Shown: positions 54,077-62,743 of the stretch, piece by piece | Layout of the letters: every line of letters begins with the position of its first letter | How positions within the stretch are numbered: the first letter of the stretch is position 1 | Program-made: the position numbers and the translations under genes | Assembly (NCBI GenBank): GCA_963742795.1 | Contig: CAVUNL010000003.1 | Location: forward strand, 434,001-498,000 | Source of the DNA: Palsa-504 sp963742795 | Lineage (GTDB): Bacteria; Actinomycetota; Actinomycetes; Streptosporangiales; Streptosporangiaceae | Direction of reading: 5' to 3' | DNA length: 64,000 nt | Notes under the pieces: model-generated | The model's database searches: none | Seen by the model: the letters and a program-made list of their open reading frames with translations, nothing else | Told to the model about the DNA's origin: nothing

Positions 54077-55005
54077 ACTCACCACTAGAGCAACATCTGC
54101 GGGCGATCTGAGCTGCTGAAAACCGGACGACACGCGTCCAAGAGCGAAAGCTCGGGTTACCGAGGTACCTCCGTTTAACCCGAACTTACGTCATGTTCCC
54201 GGCGTCCATTGGCGGCTTAGCCTGCGGGAACGTCCGGGTCCGCCAGTGTGGCTTCTGGCTATGTGTTGCTGACCGGGACAGGTGCTCAGAGCAGGTTGAA
54301 CGCGCGTGCCTGGACAGGTGCCGGGATGGTGATTTCTCCATCTGGCGGCCGCTGAAAATTGATGATCTGCCGGTCCAGGGTCGCTAGGTGCTAAAGCAGG
54401 TCACGATTGGTAAGGCGGCAGCCGTCAGCTGTGCCTGCGCGAACGGCGCGATCACGTCCCGCCCAAGACAACATGACCGGCCCGGACGTGACGGGTCTAC
54501 TGGAGGACATCCCGGCTCAGCGGTCCGGCTGCCGGGTTGAGGGGACGGTGCCTCACCCGGGCGACCCAGCACGGAGCGCGTCCTCCGGGAGGGCTCGCGC
54601 AATGGTTACTACAAGGTGTAGTATGCCGACCGTCCGAGCCGGATCGTCCGCGAGAGCTGCGGGCAAGCCCTGATGATGCGCGATGACATTGTTCTCATGT
54701 TCTGATCTGCCGGCGCGGCTGGCGAGGGCCGCGCGGTATATTACCAGGTGGCGAGGCCAAGCGGGGCCCGGTGAATCGTGAAGGGCGGCTTGCATGCCGG
54801 GAATGACTTCGGGAAATCGACCAGCCCAGCGCGTACTGGACCGGGCTGTCGGCTGAGCGCTGACAAGGCAAGATTGGTGTGATGCAGAAAGTCGCTGGAT
54901 CCCCTGAGGACCTCCAGGGGGACCGAGGCGACAATAACGGCAGGCTGGTGATTTGACCCAGCCCTTGACGGCATCTCACCTGCGCTGATCGAGGAGGAGG
55001 AAACC
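54077..55005. other. Long intergenic region with a terminator-like repeat and a BlaI/CopY-type palindrome
   Basis: About 930 bases without a credible gene. TCGGGTTA (54152-54159) pairs with TAACCCGA (54176-54183) around a nested palindrome GAGGTACCTC, probably ending the operon. CCCGGCG / GCGGGAACG repeats follow near 54200-54230. TACTACA-AGG-TGTAGTA lies at 54607-54623. Short frames at 54193-54387 and 54553-54795 have no ribosome site or homology that I can see. The last 40 bases carry GAGGAGGAGG before the next gene. Confidence 0.5.
54607..54623. promoter_or_regulatory. BlaI/MecI/CopY-type operator-like palindrome
   Basis: TACTACA, a three-base centre, and TGTAGTA: a perfect 7+7 inverted repeat containing the TACA/TGTA core bound by the BlaI/CopY family. 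Copper-responsive CopY-type repressors use such sites upstream of Cu ATPases, and the second Cu ATPase begins 600 bases downstream. No BlaI/CopY gene is in the window. Confidence 0.45.
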
Positions 55006-55233
55006 ATGAGCGGCGGCCCTGCCGCTGCAGACGGGACGGCAGCGCAGTCCCGGGCGGAGCTCGTCGTGGAGGCGCCCGCAGGATGCGCCCGAGTCAGTAC
55101 GGCGGTCGTGGGCCTCGGCTCCGCACTGGCCCTCGTGATCCTCAGTCCAGCGGTCGTGACAGCCGATGATCGGCGTGTTCTGACCCCCGGTGTCGGCTAT
55201 GGCGTGTCCCCGCTTAAGGGGGCGGGGTCGTGA
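55006..55233 (+). CDS. Small single-helix membrane protein
   Basis: 75 residues with an excellent ribosome site (GAGGAGGAGG six bases before ATG). One hydrophobic helix, VSTAVVGLGSALALVILSPAVVTA (about residues 30-53), with the N-terminus probably inside. The stop TGA at 55231-55233 overlaps the ATG of the following P-type ATPase at 55233 (TGATG), so they are translationally coupled. No family recognised. It might be a small ATPase partner or leader peptide. Confidence 0.6.
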   Translation: MSGGPAAADGTAAQSRAELVVEAPAGCARVSTAVVGLGSALALVILSPAVVTADDRRVLTPGVGYGVSPLKGAGS

Positions 55234-57915
55234 TGTCGGCCGCTTCCCCGGCGATGACGCCGCCGGCGGATACGCGTGAGGTGCCTTTTGCCACCGCCGA
55301 GCTCGATGTTGGCGGCATGCACTGCAGCGCGTGCGCGGTGCGGATCGAGCGGGCGCTCGGCCGCCTGCCGGCCGTGGCCAGCGCCTCGGTCAACCTGGCC
55401 ACGGCCCGGGCGTTCATCTCCTATGACGGTTCAGCGCTCAGCGTCAGCGAGCTCTGCCGGGCTATTGCCGACGCCGGGTACACCGCCGAGCCGGCCGGCA
55501 CCGTCGCGGCGGGGTCTCCTGATCGCCAGCGCGGCGACCGCTGGGTGCTGCGCGCTGCCATCGCCTGGCCGCTGGCGATCGCCGCGTTGCTCGTCTCGCT
55601 TCTCCTTCCCCAGACCGCGGGGCCGGGATGGGCCGTCCTTGTCCTCGCCATCGTCGTCGAGTTCGCCGGTGGCTGGCCGTTCCTCCGCAACGCAGCCCGC
55701 CTCCTGCGCCATGGCGCGGTGAACATGGACACCCTGACGGCCTTCGGTACGCTCGCCGCGGTCGCGGTGCAGGCCGTCGAAGTCATCGCCGTCGGCGGCA
55801 GCCATGTCCACATCGGCGGCGGCAGCGGCGCGTTCGCGGCGCGGCTGCACTACGCCATGGCGCCGCTTATCGTCGCCATATTCGTCACCGGGCGCGCGGC
55901 CGAGGCCGGCGCACGCCGCCGGGCCGCCGGCGCCATGCACTCGCTGCTGTCGCTGCGCCCGCCCACTGCCCGGGTCGTCACCCACCCTGACAGCGAGGGC
56001 GGCGATCTCGTCGCGCCCGAAAGCGTGCCAGTGGGGGCGCTGGTGCGGGTGCGGCCTAACGAGGCGATTCCGCTGGACGGGACCGTCGTTCACGGATGGT
56101 CAGCGGTGGATGAGTCGATGCTCACCGGCGAGCCTTTGCCTGTCGACCGTGGCCCTGGCAGCCAGGTCACCGGCGGCACGCGTAACGGCTCGGGGGCGCT
56201 GGTGGTGCGCGTCGAGACCCTGGCCTCGGAGTCGGTGCTCACGCGCCTCCAGCACCTGGTCGACGAAGCCCAGCGCGACAAGGCGCCGCTGCAGCGGCTG
56301 GCGGACCGGGTCAGCCGGGTGTTCGTCCCCGCCGTGCTGCTGTTCGCCGCCGGGACGTTCGCAGTGTGGTGGTTCGCTAGGGGCAACCACGACACGGCGG
56401 TGCTCAGTGCCCTGTCCGTGCTGCTGGTCGCCTGCCCATGCGCGATGGGGCTCGCCGCGCCGATGGCGATGATGGTCGGCTGCGGGAGCGCCTCGGCGCT
56501 GGGGATCTTCGTCCGCAACGGCGACGCCCTCGAACGCCTTTCCCGGGTGGACACCGTCGTGTTCGACAAGACGGGAACGCTGACTGAGCGCCACGCCGTC
56601 GTCACCAGCGTGATTACGGCCCCGGGGATCAGGCGGGACGATCTGCTCGCCGCGACCGCGGCGGTCGAGGCCGAGAGCGACCATCCGATCGCCTTGGCGA
56701 TCATGGCCGCGAGCGGCTCGTCCGGGCGCGGCTCAGATGTCCGAGTCATCCCCGGCGTGGGCGTGACAGGAGTGGTCGGCGGACTGGCAGTGCGGGTGAG
56801 CCGCCTCGAACAGCCCCGCCTGCCAGAATCGCTTTCGGCGGCGGTCGCGGCCCGCCATGCGCGGGGCGAGACGGTCGTGCTGGTCGAGCGCGGCGACGAC
56901 GTGCTGGGGGCGATCGCGGTCACCACCCCGCTTCGCCCGGAAGCCGGGCCCACTATCCGCCGCCTGCACGAGATGGGGATGCGGACGGCGATCCTCAGCG
57001 GGGACAGCGAGCCCGCAGTGGCGACAGTCGGCGCCGAGCTCGGCATCGGTGATGTGCAGGCGGCCCTGAGCCCGGCCGGCAAGGTCGCAGCGCTCCGCGC
57101 CGGGCCCCTGGGGTCCGGCAGTGTCTTGATGGTCGGCGACGGGGTGAACGATGCTCCGGCGCTCGCGGCGGCTGCGATCGGCTGCGCGATCGGCAGCGGG
57201 TCCGAGGCGGCGCTGGCGAACAGCGACGTCGCGCTGCTGGGCAGCGACCTGAACGGCGTGCCGGCTGCGGTCACCCTGGCCCGGGCGACCTACGGGGTGA
57301 TGCTGCAGAACTTCGGCTGGGCCGTGGGCTACAACATCGCTGCGCTGCCGCTGGCCGCTGCCGGGCTCATCGACCCGCTGGTGGCCGCTTTTGCCATGGG
57401 CCTGTCCAGCCTGCTCGTCGTGGCGAACAGCCTCCGCCTCGCCCGGCTGGGACGATCGGGCCTAGCCGACGTGCACGGCCCGCGGATGCTGCAGGGTGCC
57501 CGAGGTATGGGCCTGTCGGTGGTGCTCCCGGTTGTGCTCTTCGCCGCGCTCACGGTACGCCGGCCAGGCCATTTCGCCCGCCCGGGGGCAGTCCCTGCTT
57601 CCGCAGCTTCCGGTGATCTCGACCGTGAGCCTGGCTCGGGGCGGCAGTGCCGAGGTCTACCTCAATCCCGGCGCACCGGGGCTCAACGAGCTCCACGTGT
57701 TCATCTACCCGCCGCACGCCCGCATGACGATAGGCAATGTCGAGGTCACCGCGGCGCTCGATCACCGTCCGCCGCAGCTACTCCGGCACCTGCGGATCGC
57801 GCCGGGCCACTACGTGAACTACGTGTTGCTGACCACCGGCAGGTGGATCTTCTATGTCTCCGCTCAGGTCGGGGGTCGGGTCGAGTCCTTTGACATCAAG
57901 CGCACCATCTCATGA
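55233..57915 (+). pseudogene. Copper-type P1B ATPase with an extra C-terminal beta domain, one frame break
   Basis: From ATG 55233, residues about 1-765 are a Cu+ P1B ATPase: HMA with GGMHCSACAVRIERAL, MLTGEPLPVD (TGE), LVACPCAMGLAAPMAM (CPC), DKTGTLTERH and GDGVNDAPALAAAAIG. It then adds a hydrophobic stretch GLSVVLPVVLFAALTV. Near 57555-57565 the frame moves once; the other frame continues without a start codon as SPARGQSLLPQLPVISTVSLARGGSAEVYLNPGAPGLNELHVFIYPP and ends at 57915. This last part resembles a CopC/CopD C-terminal or FixH-like copper beta domain. A single base near the CCAGG at 57562 would join them into a protein of about 893 residues. Confidence 0.75.
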
Positions 57916-57996
57916 CAGGAGCGGCTGTGTCTCCGATCATGGCCTGCCCGGCACCAAGCGCGCTGGGGACGGACAGCATAGAAAAGCGGGCGACGA

Positions 57997-58525
57997 ATGC
58001 GGTATAGAGCACGCCCTGGCGTGGCTGCCCTGTCCGTCCTGCTGGGGATCGCCGGGCTGCGGCACTTCCACGGCATCGGGCCAAGCGCCGCAGCCCGCGG
58101 GGAGGTCGCCCTCGCAGATTGCCCGCATGGTCTGTGCCGCGAAGGCGGCCGGGGACATCGCCCAGGTACTGGGAGCCAAGGCATCGGTGGCGGGCCCGAC
58201 CTGGGCCGACCATCTCTATTCCTGTGGCTACCAGTATAAGGAGGGGACCATGGTGCTCTCGGTGAAGGAACTTTCCAGCTGGACCCAGACCTACGCCTAC
58301 TTTGACCAGCTGGCCAGGACACTGCACAAGACACTTCCGATCGTTGGGCTCGGCCAGGGTGCCTTCAGCGTGCGCGACGGATCGGTCGTGGTTCGCAAGG
58401 ACTGGAAGATCCTGCTAGTGGACACTTCCGGGCTACGCGGGAATGTCGGGTCGCCGCCTAATTCTCCAGGCGAGGTAGCGCTCAACGTGGCTGCAGTGAT
58501 TCTCGGCTGCTGGCACGGGGATTGA
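57997..58525 (+). pseudogene. Small secreted lipoprotein, one frame break
   Basis: Frame 1 from ATG 57997 gives a signal peptide RARPGVAALSVLLGIAG; frame 2 continues CGTSTASGQAPQPAG, so a single base at GCCGGGCTGC (about 58055) creates the lipobox LLGIAGC. The mature part has ARMVCAAKAAGDIAQVLGAK, then DHLYSCGYQYKEGTMVLSVKEL, and a closing AAVILGCWHGD. Three Cys outside the lipobox could form a disulfide or metal site. Family not recognised. It follows the second Cu ATPase, convergent with the DUF5134 gene. Confidence 0.62.
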
Positions 58526-58743
58526 TGCTCCTCATCGTCGCACCAGGATCGCTCCCTGGGCGGGCCTGACCGTGATTTTGCCATGTGTACAAAACGGCAC
58601 GGATACCTTGGCGCTGCCAAGGAGCGGAAACGGCGACCTGATGGCCCCGGGCTAGCAGCTCATTGGCAGGGGCTGGCGTCGGCCGCTTGCGGCCGACGCC
58701 GCCGCGCGCGTGTCCTGGGCGGCTGTGTCATGGCCGGAGGCGG

Positions 58744-59550
58744 CTAGATCATGATGAGCAGCATGAAAGCCATGGTGACGCCCATCGCGATGCGGCAGCC
58801 GATCGTCGTCCCGGGGCCGAGCAGGTGCTCGCGGGCGGCCACGAGGCCACTCCAGGAGGTACCGCCGCCAGGAGCGGCCGGCTCAGTCTCCGCCTGCTGT
58901 AGCTGCGCCGCGGTTGCCACGCCGCCTGCGGCGGGATGCGGGCCGACGAACGCGGCGGCCGGGGATTCGGCCCCGGCCAGGGCCGGCACGCCTGCCAGCG
59001 CGCTCCCGGCGAACGCGGCGCGCGCGCCCGAGAGGCTGCGGTGCCCGCCGGCCAGACTGCCGGAAAGCAGGTCGAGGTCCCAGACGCTGTAGCCGACCAG
59101 GACGAGCGCGAAAACGAACGCCAGGAACGGGAACTTCAGCGTCGGCATCGCTGACCCAGATGACCCACCCATGCCGGCCATCCCCGATCCGCCCGCCGCG
59201 ACGGCCAGGAACATGTACAGCATCGCCCCGCTGTGCACCAGGTGCGGCGCGCAGTGCCCGCCCGCCAGAGAGCGGGCGCCGCTCGTGCGCGCGTCCTGTA
59301 TGACCCGGTAGCCGAACCAGACTGTCAGTACGCCGAAGACGATCTCCCACGCGCCGCTGGGCAGGGTTTGCAGGCTCGCCACCAGCGTTCCCGCCATCGC
59401 GATGCCCATCAGCAGATGCGCGATGTCGGTGTCCAGGACGATCGCTCCCGGCTGCCACGGCCGCGCCGCGACCAGCCGGGCCGCGCTCACCGCGGCGACC
59501 ACGAGCATGACCGCGGCGAATATGTCCAGGATCCAGCCGGGGGTTATCAT
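58744..59550 (-). CDS. DUF5134 membrane protein
   Basis: 268 residues from ATG 59550, overlapping the stop of the membrane gene upstream by four bases. Helices include ILDIFAAVMLVVAAVSAARLV, IAHLLMGIAMAGTLVASL and FLAFVFALVLVGYSVWDL, and the His-rich CAPHLVHSGAMLYMFLAV, the DUF5134 core. The last helix ends RIAMGVTMAFMLLIMI. His residues in or near the membrane could bind metal, but no function is known. The family often lies beside copper and oxidase genes, as here. Confidence 0.78.
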   Translation of the reverse strand: MITPGWILDIFAAVMLVVAAVSAARLVAARPWQPGAIVLDTDIAHLLMGIAMAGTLVASLQTLPSGAWEIVFGVLTVWFGYRVIQDARTSGARSLAGGHCAPHLVHSGAMLYMFLAVAAGGSGMAGMGGSSGSAMPTLKFPFLAFVFALVLVGYSVWDLDLLSGSLAGGHRSLSGARAAFAGSALAGVPALAGAESPAAAFVGPHPAAGGVATAAQLQQAETEPAAPGGGTSWSGLVAAREHLLGPGTTIGCRIAMGVTMAFMLLIMI

Positions 59551-60566
59551 GCCGTCTTCCCTTCGTCCGCTCCGGCGATGGCCTGATGAGCAGTGGCCCG
59601 CGGAGGCGGCGAGGCCGTGGTCCGGACTGGCCAGTAGGTCAGCGTCAGCAGGGCGAGCAGCAGCCCGGAGTTGGGGTCGGTGCCGCCGCCGGTGAGGATG
59701 GTCCCGAATGCCTCGCCGACGACCCAGATCACCGCGGCCACCACCATGGCCAGGATCAGGGTGGCCTGGGCGGCCGGCTTCGGTAGGTAGACGCCGACCG
59801 CGATCAGCACGAGCGCCGCCGCCAGCACGATCGAGGCGGCCAGCCCCTGGTGGGCGACTAGCGCGGCCGCGTTCCTGTCGATGCTGGCCAGCCAGCCGGG
59901 CTCGCCGGTTTCCAAGTTCGTGATCATGTCGTGCAGCGCCTGCGGTGCCCGGTTCCCGGGCTGCAGGGCGAAGTAGGCCAGGCTCAGCCACAGCACGAGC
60001 CACAGCGCCCGCGCGGCGGGCGCCCCGACCGCCCGGGCCGCCGTGAAGGGCGCCGGTGTCCCGCTCCGGTCCGCGGGCCACAGTAGCACCGCGAGCAGCG
60101 CGTAAATGATCACCGCGCCGGGAGCGCCGTTGACTGGGCTCGCGTTCGGCGTCAGCACCATCCCGAGCCCCTCGCCGAACCACCACACGCCGACCGCCCA
60201 GGCGATCGAGGCTCCGAGGGCGAGCCGCACCGTTGGCCGCCACGCGATCCCGAGCGCCAGCAGCAGCTGGATCGTGGCGAACATCGTGTTCAGCAGCACG
60301 CTGTGATGCTCGACGAGGGTGGCGTTCCAGGTGATCGGCCGCGCGATGACGCCGGGGTTGCCGGAGGCGGTCCCGGCGATCATCTGGCCGAAACCCTTGC
60401 TGTACATGAAGGACTGGTACTGCAAGACGGCGTCAAGCAGCCACAGGCCGGCGAGACCAAGCTGAAGCACTCGTCGTGCGTCCGGTGCTTCCCGCGCGTG
60501 CAGGGTCTCGGTGCCCAGCCTGCCGCGCAACGCTGTGCGGCCTCCCGCCACAGCGGTTTCGCTCAT
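59547..60566 (-). CDS. Polytopic membrane protein, paralog of the Sco-fusion membrane domain
   Basis: 339 residues with about eight helices. It parallels the first 370 residues of the fusion protein at 51060: VLQLGLAGLWLLDAVLQYQ against LRIGFGLIWILDGILQAQ, WFGEGLGMVL...GAPGAVIIYALLAVLLWP against VFGESFGGIF...GAPGAVLIYAVAGALIALP, and GTDPNSG against GTDPNSM. The short helices and paired Gly/Asp loops are vaguely DoxX-like. No Sco domain and no signal. With DUF5134 it forms a two-gene operon. Confidence 0.72.
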   Translation of the reverse strand: MSETAVAGGRTALRGRLGTETLHAREAPDARRVLQLGLAGLWLLDAVLQYQSFMYSKGFGQMIAGTASGNPGVIARPITWNATLVEHHSVLLNTMFATIQLLLALGIAWRPTVRLALGASIAWAVGVWWFGEGLGMVLTPNASPVNGAPGAVIIYALLAVLLWPADRSGTPAPFTAARAVGAPAARALWLVLWLSLAYFALQPGNRAPQALHDMITNLETGEPGWLASIDRNAAALVAHQGLAASIVLAAALVLIAVGVYLPKPAAQATLILAMVVAAVIWVVGEAFGTILTGGGTDPNSGLLLALLTLTYWPVRTTASPPPRATAHQAIAGADEGKTA

Positions 60567-60944
60567 CCCGGCTCTCCTCGCTTATCGTGCCGGCGCGAGC
60601 CCCGGGAATTCCGGACGTCGCCCGGCGGGATGTCCGGGGCGGGCTGTCTTCGCGCTGATGGCCTTACTGGAACATCCGGTCCCGGCTGGAACGATCCTTC
60701 GCAGCTGCCGGGGAATGCTAGCCAGAACGATAGAAGGATAGTTACCGAGGGTGCAATAGTCGCGGAAAGAAAACCTTTCCGGTATACCCGGTCGCTTTAA
60801 ACATGCAGCTAGATGACGTGCCTGATAGCTGATTATCACCTCGCCCGACGCTCGGCATAAACCCCTGGCCGGTATTGCATAAACCGGGGCGGGGTATTAA
60901 TTACACCCTCCAGGGGTACGGGAAGCCATTAGCCATTCAGCGGC
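60567..60944. promoter_or_regulatory. Intergenic/promoter region with direct repeats and a CsoR-like site
   Basis: Two exact GCATAAACC copies at 60855-60863 and 60877-60885 (22 bases apart) lie in an AT-rich stretch. ACACCCTCCAGGGGTAC at 60903-60919 is a partial inverted repeat reminiscent of the G/C-rich centres of CsoR sites (CCC-N-GGG flanked by A/T). GGTATACC is at about 60780. It holds the promoter of the DUF5134 operon on the minus strand and the end of the rhodanese gene. No open frame is convincing. Confidence 0.4.
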
Positions 60945-61468
60945 TCACGGCGGGCGGATGCCGCCCGGGATCAGGCCGGATTCCAGCGGCATGCCGGCGT
61001 CGCGCCAGGCCGTCACGCCGCCAGCTAGGCTGGCCGCGTCGTACCCCGCCTGGGTCAGGAAGGCGGCGAGACGCCGGGAGTACTCCCCGGCCGGGCAGAT
61101 GAACACGATCTTGCAAATGAGAGGGAACGGGCTCCCGTGCCGGAACATGTCCTCCAGGTAGTCATCGCGGATGTTCACTGAGCCCGGCACGTGCCCGGCC
61201 CGGTAGGCCATGCTCCCCCGGGTGTCGACGCACAGGACGGCGGGGCCGTGTTCCCGCTCGATGCCTCGATCAGCGTCTGCCTGCGCCGGCTGATCTCGCC
61301 GAGGTCGTCGCGGAGCATGCCCCAGGCGATCCTGTCCTTGACCGACCCGAACGGGTTGCAGAATTCCAGCTTGGCGTACAGGTCGATGCCCTCGATGCCG
61401 TGCCGTGCGGGATCGAGCCGCAGCAGCGGTGTGTTCCCGATCAGCTCGGTGATGTCGCCGTAGAGCAT
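60945..61468 (-). pseudogene. Cysteine synthase-rhodanese gene with internal deletion
   Basis: From ATG 61468 the first 72 codons are the start of a CysK/CBS-family PLP enzyme: LYGDITELIGNTPLLRLDPARHG, KLEFCNPFGSVKDRIAW (the PLP lysine) and LIEASSGNT. At about 61240 the sequence jumps to a rhodanese domain in another frame, VLCVDTRGSMAYRAGHVPGSVNI, with the active-site loop VFICPAGEYSRR, ending at 60945. The usual 250 or so residues of PLP fold in between are gone. Full-length enzymes of this type (CysK plus rhodanese) occur in actinobacteria. The ATG overlaps the TAA of the decarboxylase remnant (TAATG). Confidence 0.7.
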
Positions 61469-61734
61469 TACCGGGTCTCCTCACGCTCGTCGCCGCCGTC
61501 AGCGCGCGCGGTGAATCCGCCCTCGTCGTGGCGGACGACGACCTTGCCGGGCGGGCGGCGCATCAAGGCTGCGGACGCGGACAGGTCCATCTGGTAGTCG
61601 GCGGTGTTGGCGAACGCCACGATGTCGCCCGGCTCCGGGATCCGGTCGACGAACGTCAGGTGAGTGAAGATCATGTCGCGTTCGAGGCAGAGGTTGCCGA
61701 CCAAGATGCGGCATGTGCTATTCCGCGCGTCCAC
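61468..61734 (-). pseudogene. C-terminal remnant of a fold-type III PLP decarboxylase
   Basis: 88 codons. After a few unrelated codons it reads RILVGNLCLERDMIFTHLTFVDRIPEPGDIVAFANTADYQMDLSASAALMRRPPGKVVV, the C-terminal strand-rich domain of DAP/ornithine decarboxylase-like proteins, including the GxxCLExD loop and the AxY near the end. The whole TIM barrel is missing. In full form, such decarboxylases accompany CysK-rhodanese genes, and both here are truncated. TAATG coupling to the next gene persists. Confidence 0.65.
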
Positions 61735-61785
61735 CGCTCGCGGCGTCCTCGCGACCGCCTATGAGGCAAGGCGAGGCCGCGGTCG

Positions 61786-62007
61786 TTAGCTGGCGGCGAT
61801 GAGGTAACCGCCGGCCTCGTCGAGCGCCTCGCGGACAGCATGCTCGGGCAACGGCCCGTCACTGGTCAGGGTCACGCTGGAAACGCCGTCGGGCACGAGG
61901 TCGACGGTCACGCCGGAAACGCCGCTGAGCTTTGTCAGCTCGCTGGTCACCGCCTGTGTGCAGTGCCCGCAGGTCATGCCCGTAACCGGAAAGGTGGTCG
62001 TTACCAT
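61786..62007 (-). CDS. copZ: CopZ-like HMA metallochaperone
   Basis: 73 residues, a single HMA ferredoxin-like domain with GMTCGHCTQAVTSELTKL (CxxC). It lacks the second half of a longer chaperone. It should carry Cu+ to an ATPase. It lies 31 bases downstream of the csoR region on the same strand, the usual csoR-copZ order. Confidence 0.85.
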   Translation of the reverse strand: MVTTTFPVTGMTCGHCTQAVTSELTKLSGVSGVTVDLVPDGVSSVTLTSDGPLPEHAVREALDEAGGYLIAAS

Positions 62008-62037
62008 TCGAGGGCCTTTCTGTAGCTCTCGTGCCGT

Positions 62038-62319
62038 TCATGATCGTACGAGGCGCGCGATCGCGTCGGAGACCTCGCGGACCTTTTCGCTGGCGCTGTC
62101 GCCGCCCTCGGCCACGGCTTAGGTGACGCAATGACTCAGGTGCTCCTCCAGCAGGCCGAGAGCGACCGATTGCAGGGCCCTGGTCGCCGCCGACACCTGG
62201 GTGAGGATATCGATGCAGTACTTGTCGTCCTCGATCATCCGCTGCAGGCCGCGCACCTGGCCCTCGGTGCGGCGCAGCCGCTTGAGGTAGCTGTCCTTGT
62301 CGTGGCTATACCCGTACAT
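62038..62319 (-). pseudogene. csoR: Copper-sensing repressor CsoR with an in-frame stop
   Basis: ATG 62319 opens YSHDKDSYLKRLRRTEGQVRGLQRMIEDDKYCIDILTQVSAATRALQSVALGLLEEHLSHCVT, the CsoR helix with its Cu ligands Cys (YCIDILTQ), His and Cys (HLSHC). A TAA follows at 62119-62121, giving 66 residues. The same frame then continues AVAEGGDSASEKVREVSDAIARLVRS to a TGA at 62038-62040; with one sense codon it would be a 93-residue CsoR of normal length. A GAA-to-TAA change is the simplest explanation. The missing part is the C-terminal helix of the dimer or tetramer. Confidence 0.82.
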
Positions 62320-62743
62320 ACGGCTCCTCCAGGTCGCTTCGGCGTCTCACGTTTCCGCCCAGTAAATATGGTGGCAGCCCGGCAGTTTCCACCCAGCACG
62401 CCCCCGGGACACTGCCCGTACCGCCCCGGGCCGGCCGCCCGCGGACACGGAACCGCCCGAGCCGCAGACTGTTCCAAGGGGCGATTACCGAGGACAAGAT
62501 CATGGCGGGCCGCAGCGATGACCGGGTTGAGGAAGCCGAGCGCGCTTAGGGGAGGCGCCGCGACGTTTGTCCGGTGAAGGATATATCGGCCCGACAGTGT
62601 GCCGTTGTTCTCTCCGGGTCTTGTGACCGCTGTGCACTGTGGCATCTGACGGGTTGGTTCTTGGTGCGCGGCACGTTCTTTCGGAATGCGGCACAGTGCT
62701 GCGGCAGCCCTGAGGCGACCAGCTAGGACGCCGCCTCCTCCGG
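62320..62743. other. Intergenic region between CsoR and the MFS gene
   Basis: It contains the remnant at 62425-62573 and otherwise no gene. Two near-repeats, GTTTCCGCCCAGTAAA and CAGTTTCCACCCAGCA, occur at about 62349-62398. CACAGTG/CTGTGCACTGTGG near 62625-62641 is a short palindrome. No terminator or other promoter motif is evident. Confidence 0.4.
62425..62573 (-). pseudogene. 3' remnant of a third P-type ATPase
   Basis: Minus-strand frames give NVAAPPLSALGFLNPVIAAA, then after a one-base shift MILSSVIAPWNSLRLGRFRVRG. Complete copper ATPases end with this pattern: YNxxAIPLAALGFLNPxIAxAAMxxSSVxVVxNSLRLRRF, as at the ends of both intact ATPases here. The rest of the gene is absent. It is immediately upstream of csoR in the same direction, as expected for a lost copA-csoR-copZ operon. 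Confidence 0.6.

Noticed and set aside
54193..54795. Short open frames in the 930-base gap before the second copper ATPase
   Set aside because: Neither has a ribosome site; the translation at 54193-54387 is Cys-rich but random-looking and that at 54553-54795 overlaps the BlaI/CopY-like palindrome.
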